Shown piece by piece: positions 14,308-21,804 of a stretch of 37,386 bases of DNA (position 1 is the first letter of the stretch; the number at the start of each line of letters is the position of its first letter). This DNA comes from VGJJ01 sp964480705 (GTDB taxonomy: Archaea; Iainarchaeota; Iainarchaeia; Iainarchaeales; VGJJ01): assembly GCA_964480705.1 (NCBI GenBank), contig CAYZPC010000011.1:1-37386 (forward strand), given 5' to 3'. The notes under the pieces were generated by a model. It was given only the letters and a program-made list of their open reading frames with translations. It did not search any database and was not told where the DNA came from. The position numbers and the translations under genes are program-made.

Positions 14308-15676
14308 TGCGAATCCACTCGTTAATTATTGGCGCGAACTCTTTCATCGTTTGCTTCGCGCTTTCTTTTTGATTTTCAATCGTTAGTTTTTCCACTACTT
14401 TTTCGAGCGGCACCCAGGCGATTTCTTGGTTTTCCTCCAGGTTGAATTTTGCTTCGTTTGGTTTTGGACAGTAAATTAATACAGGGATAATTTCTGCCCC
14501 TCCTTCGTATCCTTTCACAATAAACTGGTGCGGAACATTGTGTTTTTTGGGAGAAACATGCACTATTTGAATGGTTTTCAAATTGGTTTCTTCTTCCAAT
14601 TCCCTTCGCGCCGCATCTTCTGCTTTTTCATGGATGCGCCATTTGATTCCTCCTTGGGGGATGAGCCAATATTCGGGCAGCGTTTCCTGGTTCATGCTTT
14701 TTCGTTTCAAATTGATTCGATTGGTTTCGTTCACGAGAAGAATTTCTTTTTTGGAATTAAACGCCCACATTTGCACGGTGGGTCGGAATGCGGAGCGTGT
14801 AAATGTTCCCACTTCTTTCACACGCTTTTCAACTATTGGCGCGAATTCTTTCCACGTTTTTTTCGCAACCATTTTTTGATTCAAAAATTTGAATCGTTCC
14901 ATAGCTTCATCAAACGTCATCCATTCCACGGCCTTTATTCCTTCCGCGGGATTGGGTTTAACCTCTTCCGGTTTGGGCAAGTATACGAGGTAAACGCTTT
15001 GTTCTTGTCCGCGGTATGTTCGTGTTCGTGAAAGAGACGGGGGCCAATTGTATCGGTTTGTTTCGCTTGATTTTCCAATAATTTGAAACGTGTGCACGTG
15101 CAATTCTTCCATTAATTCGCGTTGGATTGTTTCTTCATTCGTTTCATTTCCTTCTTTTCCTCCTTGGGGGAATTTCCAGTATATTTCATCTTCTTTGCTT
15201 TCGTCTAAGATGAGTATTTTTCCGTCGTTTCTAAAGCACCAGAATTGGACGTTTTGGCGGTACGGCCGTTGCAACAGAGGTTGGATAAACGCCACGACGC
15301 GTTGGATGATTTGGTCTTCCTCCTTCGGCCGGCTTTCAGGGAGTTGTGCGAGGGGGAACCATTTGTATTCGTGTATTTCTTTTTCAGCAATTGTGAGCGG
15401 AGTGTCGATTGGGATGGTGGTGACGAATACTGTGAATTGTTTGGTATCCATGTGAATATCAAATTCGCTTAATGGTAAAACGTGGCCAGCATTTTGTTCC
15501 ACGCCAATTTCTTCGCGCATTTCTCGTACGGCTGTTTCAAGGGGTGTTTCATTTCCATCTGATTTTCCAGCCACATATCCCCAGTCAAAACCAAACGTGT
15601 TTTTGACGCGTCGGAGCATGAGTAACTGTTCAAAATTCGGGTCGAAGATTAATACGATTGAAGTGGGGTGGCTCAT
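14291..15676 (-). CDS. Protein with three NUDIX domains
   Basis: The protein has 461 residues, three times a normal NUDIX protein. Each third contains a Nudix box. The first fits the consensus exactly (GKSDGNETPLETAVREMREE then IGV); the second fits except His for the last Gly (GGKEGNETNEETIQRELMEE then LHV); the third has one extra residue before the catalytic Glu and TNL at the end (RRELEEETNL). Domains two and three begin with FPQGG and IPQGG, the form seen in diadenosine tetraphosphate hydrolases and RppH. These hydrolases cleave nucleoside diphosphates linked to another group. A TATA-like element 25-30 nt before the ATG suggests a leaderless message. Confidence 0.85.
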   Translation of the reverse strand: MSHPTSIVLIFDPNFEQLLMLRRVKNTFGFDWGYVAGKSDGNETPLETAVREMREEIGVEQNAGHVLPLSEFDIHMDTKQFTVFVTTIPIDTPLTIAEKEIHEYKWFPLAQLPESRPKEEDQIIQRVVAFIQPLLQRPYRQNVQFWCFRNDGKILILDESKEDEIYWKFPQGGKEGNETNEETIQRELMEELHVHTFQIIGKSSETNRYNWPPSLSRTRTYRGQEQSVYLVYLPKPEEVKPNPAEGIKAVEWMTFDEAMERFKFLNQKMVAKKTWKEFAPIVEKRVKEVGTFTRSAFRPTVQMWAFNSKKEILLVNETNRINLKRKSMNQETLPEYWLIPQGGIKWRIHEKAEDAARRELEEETNLKTIQIVHVSPKKHNVPHQFIVKGYEGGAEIIPVLIYCPKPNEAKFNLEENQEIAWVPLEKVVEKLTIENQKESAKQTMKEFAPIINEWIRNGNQK

Positions 15677-15740
15677 TCAGACCTTATTTTTCGTCTGGTT
15701 TTTATCTATACGTTAAATTTTGCCCTTTTGGCATCTTTCA

Positions 15741-15780
15741 ACATATACGTATATATTCTAAGTTGTACGTATATATGTAT
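15741..15780 (+). promoter_or_regulatory. Promoter/operator region of the VapBC module
   Basis: Two copies of TACGTATATAT (around 15746-15756 and 15766-15776) lie 20 nt apart, together forming an imperfect inverted repeat (ACATATA...TATATGT), immediately before the antitoxin start. VapB-type antitoxins usually repress their own operon by binding such repeats. Confidence 0.45.
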
Positions 15781-16033
15781 GGGCCATATGACACTCTCCT
15801 TGAGCGAAGAGAAGGAATCCGCATTGCGTGCATTGGCGAAGCAAAAGTATGGTGATTCTAAGGGCGCCCTTTCCCAGACGGTGGAGGATTTGCTTTCATT
15901 GGAAGAGCGGGAAGTACATCGGCGGATTGCTGTCCAAAAGCTTTTAGCCCTTGGTGAAAAGGGTTTTCTCATGGGCAAACTAAAAATAAAGCACCGCTCG
16001 GAACTGTATGATCGAAAAGTCAAGTTTGATTGA
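15779..16033 (+). CDS. VapB-like antitoxin
   Basis: The protein has 84 residues from the ATG at 15779 (another in-frame ATG at 15788 is equally possible). MTLSLSEEKESALRALAKQKYG followed by GALSQTVEDLL is the archaeal VapB pattern of a short ribbon-helix-helix-like DNA-binding part, and the C-terminal half is a charged, toxin-neutralising tail (LGEKGFLMGKLKIKHRSELY). The open frame continues upstream with hydrophobic residues, but that part is the promoter and not coding. The stop overlaps the toxin gene by 26 nt, typical of coupled antitoxin-toxin synthesis. Confidence 0.8.
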   Translation: MGHMTLSLSEEKESALRALAKQKYGDSKGALSQTVEDLLSLEEREVHRRIAVQKLLALGEKGFLMGKLKIKHRSELYDRKVKFD

Positions 16034-16433
16034 TTCAAACATTTGGATATATTTTTTGGACGCGTCGGAAGGAGCGAAGCATGCGAAAGCGTTGGCGTTT
16101 GTTCGCGAGCGCTTGTTGAATAATGACTCGTGTGTGAGTGTCCAGAATTTAGTTGAATTGTATTCGAATATTACACAATTTATTGATTCTCCTATCTCAA
16201 TTGAGGATGCCCGAACAGCATTGCGTCAAATTACTGATTCCACGTCCGTTTTTTCATATTCTCCGGAAACGATTATTGACGCTACTACTATTCAGCAAAA
16301 GTATCGCATTCATTTTTGGGACGCATTATTGTGCGCCACGATGCGTGAGAATGGAATTACAACCATTTACACGGAAGACGTGAAGGATTTTGCTAAAATT
16401 CCTTGGTTGAATGTGATTAATCCGCTGGCGTAA
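16008..16433 (+). CDS. VapC-like PIN-domain ribonuclease toxin
   Basis: The protein has 141 residues, the normal PIN toxin size. The conserved acidic residues are visible: Asp in SLIDSNIWIYFLD, Glu in VQNLVELYSN, and the pair of Asp in FWDALLCATMRENG and TTIYTEDVKDF. Together they bind Mg2+ or Mn2+ and cleave RNA, in bacteria and archaea often initiator tRNA or rRNA. It follows and overlaps the antitoxin gene. Confidence 0.88.
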   Translation: MIEKSSLIDSNIWIYFLDASEGAKHAKALAFVRERLLNNDSCVSVQNLVELYSNITQFIDSPISIEDARTALRQITDSTSVFSYSPETIIDATTIQQKYRIHFWDALLCATMRENGITTIYTEDVKDFAKIPWLNVINPLA

Positions 16434-16437
16434 TTGG

Positions 16438-17127
16438 CTAGAGTATTTTTTTGATTTCGATTAATTTGGAGATAATATAATCCGGTTTCATTTCCATTCC
16501 TATTTCTCGTTTATATCGATCAAACAAGCACGTTTTCATTCCTATTTTTCCAGCCATCATATCCCCAGGCATGTCGCCCACCATTAGGCATTCCTCCGGT
16601 TTGAGTTGCAATTCTTCTAAGGCTTTTTTGAACGGAATTAAATCGGACTTTTTGCTCTTGACTTCATGTGATACGATGATTGTTTTGAAATAGTGTTTCC
16701 TTCCAATGAGTTCTACCCATTTTTTGGAGATGGAACTACTTGCATCGGTGACAATGCCTAAAACATATCCTTTCTCGTGTAAATAATCTAGGATTTCAAG
16801 CGCGCGTGGCATAATGGCTTCTTTTTGGATACTTTTTTCCTGTGTTTGCTGGTATGCCTCACTCATTTCGTGGGCAATTTTTTCATTCCACGGAATATGC
16901 AATATTTTCATGACCTCTTTTTGATAATAAAGCGGCTCATCTTTTTTGGAGTAATCTTTTGTTTGCGAACTTATTTGTCGGGCGGCTTCTAAATACTGTT
17001 CTCGCGTCACGCGGATATGATGTTTCTGTAGCACGCTCCATTCGGGCAGTTTTTCTAACTGTATTCCATACGCTTTGTCCAAGTCGATGAGCGTATTTCC
17101 AATATCGAAAAGCACGGCCTTAATCAT
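16438..17127 (-). CDS. HAD-superfamily hydrolase (first of a pair)
   Basis: The product has 229 residues from the ATG at 17127, chosen because AAGGA lies 8 nt before it. Motif I is VLFDIGNTLID, with Gly in place of the second Asp (DxGxT). Motif II is GIVTDASSSI, the Lys of motif III lies in SKKSDLIPFKKAL, and motif IV is LMVGDMPGDMMAGKIGM. A helical cap lies between motifs I and II. HAD enzymes remove phosphate from small molecules by an aspartyl phosphate. The missing second Asp, which acts as acid/base in phosphatases, may lower activity or change chemistry. It overlaps the next HAD gene by 8 nt, suggesting that the two act together or are diverged duplicates. Confidence 0.82.
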   Translation of the reverse strand: MIKAVLFDIGNTLIDLDKAYGIQLEKLPEWSVLQKHHIRVTREQYLEAARQISSQTKDYSKKDEPLYYQKEVMKILHIPWNEKIAHEMSEAYQQTQEKSIQKEAIMPRALEILDYLHEKGYVLGIVTDASSSISKKWVELIGRKHYFKTIIVSHEVKSKKSDLIPFKKALEELQLKPEECLMVGDMPGDMMAGKIGMKTCLFDRYKREIGMEMKPDYIISKLIEIKKIL

Positions 17128-17866
17128 GTTTTTTTCCTTCAATCTTTTTCACAATTTCTTTCACGTCTTGCAGGGAGTTGATTCGGTATCTTGGAAACCT
17201 TCCCTCCGCGCGCATTTCCTTGACGCGTTGCGGAGAGTAATGAAATATATTGATTTCAAACACTGCGGCCGGGATGCCTATTTTTTGGCATGCCGTGTCT
17301 TCGTGAACGCTGTCTCCCACCATGAGGCATTCTTCCGGTTTTACTTCCGGGTGTCGCTCGAAAAATACCTTGAATGGGGTGAGTTCGCTTTTCAGTCCGC
17401 GTACCGCATCACTCACGATGATTTCGTCGAAGTATTGGTGTATTCCAAATTCTTTCAAGTTTTTTTCCGGCCCTTCCGAGTGGGCGTTGGAGATGAGTGC
17501 GACGTGATATCCATTTTTTTTCAACCATTTCAAAAGTTTTTTAGCGTGCGGAGCGAGTTGGGGTTTCATTTTTTTATGATTATACTTGTGGTGCATTACT
17601 TTTTGGTGCATGATTTCATCGTATGGGTACCCAAAGTGTTCCGCGAGTAGTTTTTCGGTGCTCGCTCCTTCAGGTTTGGGCTGGTTGAATGGGTGTGCTA
17701 ATCGTGCTTCGGCTAGTTTTTCATAAAATGCTTCTCGGTCTATTTTCATTCCATTTTGGTTGAATATTTTCCACATTATTTTGTTATCGTATTGGAATCG
17801 GTGCGCGTGGTGAACCATTGCTAATGTATCGTACATGTCGAAGAAGACCCATTTGAGGGAGTGCAT
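17120..17866 (-). CDS. HAD-superfamily hydrolase (second of a pair)
   Basis: The protein has 248 residues. Motif I is WVFFDMYDTLAMV with both Asp present, motif II VALISNAHS, motif III near LKSELTPFKVFF, and motif IV ECLMVGDSVHEDTACQKIG. The cap domain has the helical layout of haloacid-dehalogenase/phosphoglycolate-phosphatase relatives (subclass I). The substrate is unknown. The organisation of the motifs and the phrase PEECLMVGD are shared with the following HAD gene, so the two are tandem paralogs. The His-rich stretch YDEIMHQKVMHHKYNHKK in the cap may contact the substrate. Confidence 0.85.
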   Translation of the reverse strand: MHSLKWVFFDMYDTLAMVHHAHRFQYDNKIMWKIFNQNGMKIDREAFYEKLAEARLAHPFNQPKPEGASTEKLLAEHFGYPYDEIMHQKVMHHKYNHKKMKPQLAPHAKKLLKWLKKNGYHVALISNAHSEGPEKNLKEFGIHQYFDEIIVSDAVRGLKSELTPFKVFFERHPEVKPEECLMVGDSVHEDTACQKIGIPAAVFEINIFHYSPQRVKEMRAEGRFPRYRINSLQDVKEIVKKIEGKKHD

Positions 17867-17911
17867 ACGCTATAGTGGGTGAACGCGGGTTTTTAGGTAT
17901 ATGGAGAATTT

Positions 17912-18718
17912 TCACCCTTTTCCATCGTGCTTCAACAAGCCTTTTTTCCATACATACTGTTGAATGAAGAATAGTGCTACTGCCCAAATGAGCAGGGTGA
18001 TTAATGAAGGCGTGAACTGCGTTAGTGGCACTTGTCCTAATATGAGTTGTGCAGGAATTCCTGCCTGGTGTTGGAAGGGGAGAATTTGAGCGGCGGATTG
18101 GAGTCCGAACGGTAATATGGATACTGGAATTATTGCTCCTGAAAATAGCCATATCATTAGATTCACATAGTGTCTCAATCCCCACACTTCTTCCAGCCAG
18201 AACGTGAGCAGGCCAATGATGTAGTATAATTGGAACGTTACCACAAATCCAGTTAGGACGAGGATGAATGCAAGGGCGATAGTGAGCGGATTAATCGTGT
18301 AATTAGTTAGTGTGAGCGTTGGAACAATGATGATGAATGGGAGCGCCATTACTGCTTGCATAAATACTTTGGCCGAGCGGAATGAAAACATGTACAAGAT
18401 GAAATGAATGGGTTTCGTGATGTTGGTGATGAAGTTTCCTTTTTGTATTTTTTCAGATACTGCTCCGGCTGTTCCGGAGTGGTTTCCTATTCGTCGGAAG
18501 CACAGTGTGAGGAAAAAATACGTGATGAGGGTGGGAAAGCTCATGTCAGCGAAGGATGGGTTGTATTGGTAGACCATGCTGTACAGGAAATAGTACACAA
18601 CCATTGTGAATGGAAAACTGGCCCAATTGGCGAGTAATTCCGAGGGGTATGCGATGTAGTCGCGCAGCTGCATGGTGAAAAACCCCCAGTATTTTTTGCT
18701 ACCCCCCATGTGCTTCAT
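17912..18718 (-). CDS. ABC-2 type permease, second subunit
   Basis: The protein has 268 residues with six hydrophobic segments. The sequence around VVYYFLYSMVYQYNPSFADMS, GNFITNITKPIHFILYMFS and AIIPVSILPFGLQSAAQILPFQHQAG is that of the COG3694-like permeases (YbjG/viologen-exporter type), which pair with a COG4587-like permease and a COG4586-like ATPase. Its 5' end overlaps the first permease gene by 20 nt. Together the three genes make an exporter of unknown substrate (lipid, peptide or drug). It lacks a signal peptide, as expected. The start could also be the Met at 18709. Confidence 0.8.
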   Translation of the reverse strand: MKHMGGSKKYWGFFTMQLRDYIAYPSELLANWASFPFTMVVYYFLYSMVYQYNPSFADMSFPTLITYFFLTLCFRRIGNHSGTAGAVSEKIQKGNFITNITKPIHFILYMFSFRSAKVFMQAVMALPFIIIVPTLTLTNYTINPLTIALAFILVLTGFVVTFQLYYIIGLLTFWLEEVWGLRHYVNLMIWLFSGAIIPVSILPFGLQSAAQILPFQHQAGIPAQLILGQVPLTQFTPSLITLLIWAVALFFIQQYVWKKGLLKHDGKG

Positions 18719-19505
18719 AGCGTTTCACTCCTTTGTTCCAGATGACGGTGAATGCAATCCAATTGAGTGCGATGATTCCCATTCCAACCAGTATCCATTG
18801 CCCCATTTCGTAAAGGGATATTTTTCCGAGTAATCCCATCGCGGGGAGAGTATGGGCGAATAGGAAAGGGATGGTCACAGCGAGGATAGCTTGGAGTTGC
18901 CAGGGGAAAATGGTTTGGGGGAATTGGTCGAATTCCATTCCGGCTTCAAAGAATGATTCGATGAATTCAATTCTTCCCAGCCAGAAGGATGTGCTTGCAA
19001 GGATGAGTGAAAAAAGGGTGGAAATGACGATGGCGATTCCGAGCAGGATAATTCCGAATAGAAACGCGGGTTGGAGGAGGTTGATGCCAAAGAGTAGTTG
19101 GCTCATGATTAACCCGCCTATGCCAAAGAGGTATCCTCCGAATGACATTCCCATTCGCTCTCCCATAACCATAAACCATACATCCGTGGGTCGGCAGAGG
19201 TGTTTGTCTATTCTTCCTTCATGGATGTTTTTCCATGAGCTGAGGGATCCCCACATGAAGGTGAATAATAATGAGAGGAAAATGTTTTCGAACGAATAAA
19301 GTACAATAAGCGATTGCATGTCCCATCCTGGGATGTTTCCATTGGCTCCAAGGATGGCTTGCCACATGATGAAGAAGAAGCCGAATTCTAGTATTCTTCC
19401 CACAATGTCAAAGTACATGTGAATGCGGTACTGCATGTATGCTTGAACATGGAGTCGTATGAACTCGCGCAGGAGTTTAATGTTTTTGATTATTTTTGGT
19501 TTCAT
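18699..19505 (-). CDS. ABC-2 type permease, first subunit
   Basis: The product has 268 residues from the ATG at 19505 (MKPKIIKNIKLL); an upstream in-frame ATG at 19550 would overlap the ATPase by 74 nt and adds only a hydrophilic tail. Six hydrophobic segments are visible. HEGRIDKHLCRPTDVWFMVMGERMG is typical of the COG4587-like permeases, which sit beside COG4586 ATPases. It overlaps the ATPase by 29 nt, indicating one operon. It is the larger hydrophobic half of the channel with the second permease. Confidence 0.8.
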   Translation of the reverse strand: MKPKIIKNIKLLREFIRLHVQAYMQYRIHMYFDIVGRILEFGFFFIMWQAILGANGNIPGWDMQSLIVLYSFENIFLSLLFTFMWGSLSSWKNIHEGRIDKHLCRPTDVWFMVMGERMGMSFGGYLFGIGGLIMSQLLFGINLLQPAFLFGIILLGIAIVISTLFSLILASTSFWLGRIEFIESFFEAGMEFDQFPQTIFPWQLQAILAVTIPFLFAHTLPAMGLLGKISLYEMGQWILVGMGIIALNWIAFTVIWNKGVKRYEAHGG

Positions 19506-20469
19506 AAATTTTCCTAACAACCTCCTCGAGAGTTGGTTCGTGGACTTCAAAGTGATTTATTTCGCAGCAGTCGAATAGTTCATCTAACATTTTTTTTGGG
19601 GAGTATTTTGTTCGGTCGAATGTTATTTCGAATGATTGTTCATTTTGCACCACGCGGTGTGGTTCAATGATTTTAGATAATTTTTTTGGGTTAGTAACTT
19701 TATTCATTTCGAATAATATGGTGTTTTCCTGGATGAATCGTTTGCGCACATCTTCAAGTGTTCCATCATAAATAATTTTTCCCTCATTTAGAATCAATAT
19801 TCGATGGGCTAACGCTTCAATATCATTCATATCGTGCGTGGTCAAAATGATGGTTGTTTTTTCTTTTTCATTGATTTCACGGATTGCGTCGCGCAAGCGT
19901 TGTTTGGCTATAACATCTAATCCGATGGTTGGTTCGTCGAGGAATAATACTTTTGGTTTGTGGATGAGAGATGCGACTAATTCGCAGCGCATGCGCTGTC
20001 CGAGTGATAATTTGCGCGTGGGTGTGTGCATGAATTCAGTAATTTCAAATAAATTTACGAGGTAGTGCAGTCTTTCTTGGTAGGTGTTTTCGTCCATTTC
20101 GTATACTTCTTTGTACAACCGGAATGATTCGTAGGGGGCAATGTCCCACCACAATAATGATTTTTGTCCGAATACTACACCGATATTGTATGTGTATTCA
20201 TATCGTTTTTCCCAGGGTGTGAATCCGAGGACATTTACTTTTCCTCGGGTTGGGACAAGTATTCCAGTGAGTATTTTGATGGTCGTGCTTTTTCCGCTTC
20301 CGTTTGGTCCGATGTATCCTACAATTTCTCCTTCAGGGATAGTGAGTGAAATTGAGTCGAGTGCGGTGAGTTTCTTTTTGGTGGGTTTAACAAATGAGAA
20401 AATATTTTTAGCTTTTTCATCGATGGTGAATTCTTTGTGCACGTGTTGCATGACAATTACTGGTTTCAT
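19477..20469 (-). CDS. ABC transporter ATPase, ABC-2 exporter type
   Basis: The product has 330 residues from the ATG at 20469 (MKPVIVMQHV); a longer frame starts at 20529. Walker A is GPNGSGKSTTIKIL, Q-loop region GVVFGQKSLLWWD, signature LSLGQRMRCELVA, Walker B VLFLDEPTIGLD and H-loop ILTTHDM. The N-terminal segment EKAKNIFSFVKPTKKKLTALD and the C-terminal domain match the COG4586 family (NatA/DrrA-like), whose members drive export by two ABC-2 permeases. It heads the operon; a TATA-like ATTAATAACG lies near 20500. Confidence 0.88.
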   Translation of the reverse strand: MKPVIVMQHVHKEFTIDEKAKNIFSFVKPTKKKLTALDSISLTIPEGEIVGYIGPNGSGKSTTIKILTGILVPTRGKVNVLGFTPWEKRYEYTYNIGVVFGQKSLLWWDIAPYESFRLYKEVYEMDENTYQERLHYLVNLFEITEFMHTPTRKLSLGQRMRCELVASLIHKPKVLFLDEPTIGLDVIAKQRLRDAIREINEKEKTTIILTTHDMNDIEALAHRILILNEGKIIYDGTLEDVRKRFIQENTILFEMNKVTNPKKLSKIIEPHRVVQNEQSFEITFDRTKYSPKKMLDELFDCCEINHFEVHEPTLEEVVRKIYETKNNQKH

Positions 20470-20662
20470 GTGCGGCTCACACATTCTTTTCGTGTGAATC
20501 GCGTTATTAATCCAATCCTTCGCTTGCAATCGAACACGTATTCGTCAATTTTTGTTTTTTGACAATGTTCAACCGTTTCGTTGATTTCTCTTCAACCGCG
20601 CCTATATTACTCTCGTATGTTGAGCGTCTTTTCATGGCGAGTTGTAATCCGTTGAGCGGGGC

Positions 20663-21085
20663 GTGCGTGAGCCTATCCCTTTGCACTCCGCTCCCTTTTC
20701 CTCGCCCGTGTTGGTCGTGTTGAACGTGAATCTCAAAGAACAAGCGTTGGTCAAAGCCGTGAGTGTGTTTGAGGACATTGGTTTTATGGAGTGGCACGCG
20801 CGCGTGTTGCGCGAACTTTCCACGAGTCCCCTTTCGATTAAAGAGTTGTCTCGTCGCACGGGTTTATTTCATTATCAAATTAGTGGGGTGTTGCAGGACT
20901 TGCTTGCGTTGCAATTAATTGAGTACACGCGCTATGGGATACAATTCGCGGATGAGTGGAGTGTTTTCGCTCAATTAGTGGATTGTTGCGAGGGAAAGGG
21001 GAGAAAATCCTCGTATGATTGGGAGGCCGCATTTGAGATTTCCCTCCCAAGAGTCATGAGTTTGAAGAAGAAGTTTGATTTTTGA
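20663..21085 (+). CDS. Winged-helix DNA-binding protein, possible antitoxin of a RelE-like toxin
   Basis: About 140 residues. From residue 25 on a winged helix-turn-helix is readable: VFEDIGFMEWHARVLRELS, SPLSIKELSRRTGLFHYQISG, VLQDLLALQLIEYTRYG and a wing. The start is uncertain: GTG at 20663, later GTG codons, or the ATG at 20786 are possible, and the first 20 residues may not be translated. A TATA-like CCTATATTA lies near 20606. The gene ends 9 nt before a RelE-like toxin gene, so it is most simply an antitoxin/repressor. An ordinary regulator of the ABC exporter, which is divergent from it, is the alternative. Confidence 0.65.
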   Translation: MREPIPLHSAPFSSPVLVVLNVNLKEQALVKAVSVFEDIGFMEWHARVLRELSTSPLSIKELSRRTGLFHYQISGVLQDLLALQLIEYTRYGIQFADEWSVFAQLVDCCEGKGRKSSYDWEAAFEISLPRVMSLKKKFDF

Positions 21086-21094
21086 GAGGGAAAA

Positions 21095-21427
21095 ATGACT
21101 CATTATTCCGTTGCGTTTGCGGATGAAAAACTCAAGCGTGATTTTGATCGATTAGAGAATAGTCCTTTTCATGATCAACAATTGCGTCGTTTTCTTAATC
21201 GTGCGATGGATGACCTTTCTCAAAACCCCTGGCTAGGTGTTCCAATTTCAAAGAAATTGTGGCCGCGTGAATATTTGGATAAATTTCATATTGATAATTT
21301 ACGAAAATATGACTTGCCTATGGGTTGGCGGTTGATTTACACGCTGCGTGGGGGAAAGGTGGATATTGTTTCCGTTTTGATAGAATGGTTTGACCACACG
21401 AACTATGAACGCCGATTCAAGTACTAA
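21095..21427 (+). CDS. RelE/ParE-superfamily toxin-like protein
   Basis: The protein has 110 residues, the size of RelE-type toxins. The order is N-terminal helices (FADEKLKRDFDRLE, FHDQQLRRFLNRAMDDLSQNPW), then the basic strand part KLWPREYLDKFHIDNLRKYDLP, MGWRLIYTLRGGKVDIVSVLIEWFDHTNYERRF. The closing WRLIY followed by a strand and EWFDHxxYERRF is that of archaeal RelE-like mRNA interferases. It follows the winged-helix gene by 9 nt and ends next to the convergent winged-helix gene at 21428. Confidence 0.72.
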   Translation: MTHYSVAFADEKLKRDFDRLENSPFHDQQLRRFLNRAMDDLSQNPWLGVPISKKLWPREYLDKFHIDNLRKYDLPMGWRLIYTLRGGKVDIVSVLIEWFDHTNYERRFKY

Positions 21428-21724
21428 TTATCGAACAATGAGTCCTTTTCGTTTTATTTCATCCACTCCCTTCGGGTCCCAAATCCATGAAATGGTTTTG
21501 TCGCTCTCAACATGAATTTTGTTAGAATATTCAAGATAGTCAAGTACCGTGAGGAATGTCTGCCACATGACTTGTTTGGGGAGTTTTTCCCAAATCTGTC
21601 GAATAGTGAAGTCACTCTTGTATTGATATAGCGCTTCTTCAATCATTAACACGGTATCCAAGCGCGGGTATCGGTCAATAGGGTGTTTGAATATGGTTGA
21701 CGTGTTAGTCTTGGCTTTAGGCAT
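21428..21724 (-). CDS. Small winged-helix protein
   Basis: The protein has 98 residues from the ATG at 21724 (a longer frame starts at 21742). After a short basic tail it shows a helical winged-helix pattern: LDTVLMIEEALYQYKSDFTIRQIWEKLPKQ, TFLTVLDYLEYSNKIHVESDK, TISWIWDPKGVDEIKRKGL, the layout of small archaeal regulators. A perfect palindrome (TATATCAATTGATATA, 21735-21750) lies just upstream and could be its own operator. Its stop abuts the stop of the RelE-like gene. Confidence 0.65.
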   Translation of the reverse strand: MPKAKTNTSTIFKHPIDRYPRLDTVLMIEEALYQYKSDFTIRQIWEKLPKQVMWQTFLTVLDYLEYSNKIHVESDKTISWIWDPKGVDEIKRKGLIVR

Positions 21725-21734
21725 AAAACAATTG

Positions 21735-21750
21735 TATATCAATTGATATA
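21735..21750. promoter_or_regulatory. Perfect 16-bp palindrome, candidate operator
   Basis: TATATCAATTGATATA reads identically on both strands. It lies 11 nt before the start of the small winged-helix gene and about 55 nt before the large surface-protein gene, overlapping where a TATA box would be. A repressor dimer site is the simplest reading. Confidence 0.4.
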
Positions 21751-21804
21751 TAACTATATGCTTGCTGAGCGTGCGTTTATCTCTTAAAGGTAAAATGATT
21801 CTCC

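Noticed and set aside
15668..15778. Extension of the VapB antitoxin frame upstream with a hydrophobic segment
   Set aside because: It overlaps the NUDIX start and the operator repeats; the family begins at MTLSLSEEKE or a few residues before it.
17912..20469. ABC-2 exporter as part of the RiPP system
   Set aside because: It is 5 kb away, separated by unrelated operons and toxin-antitoxin genes, and belongs to a widespread exporter family.
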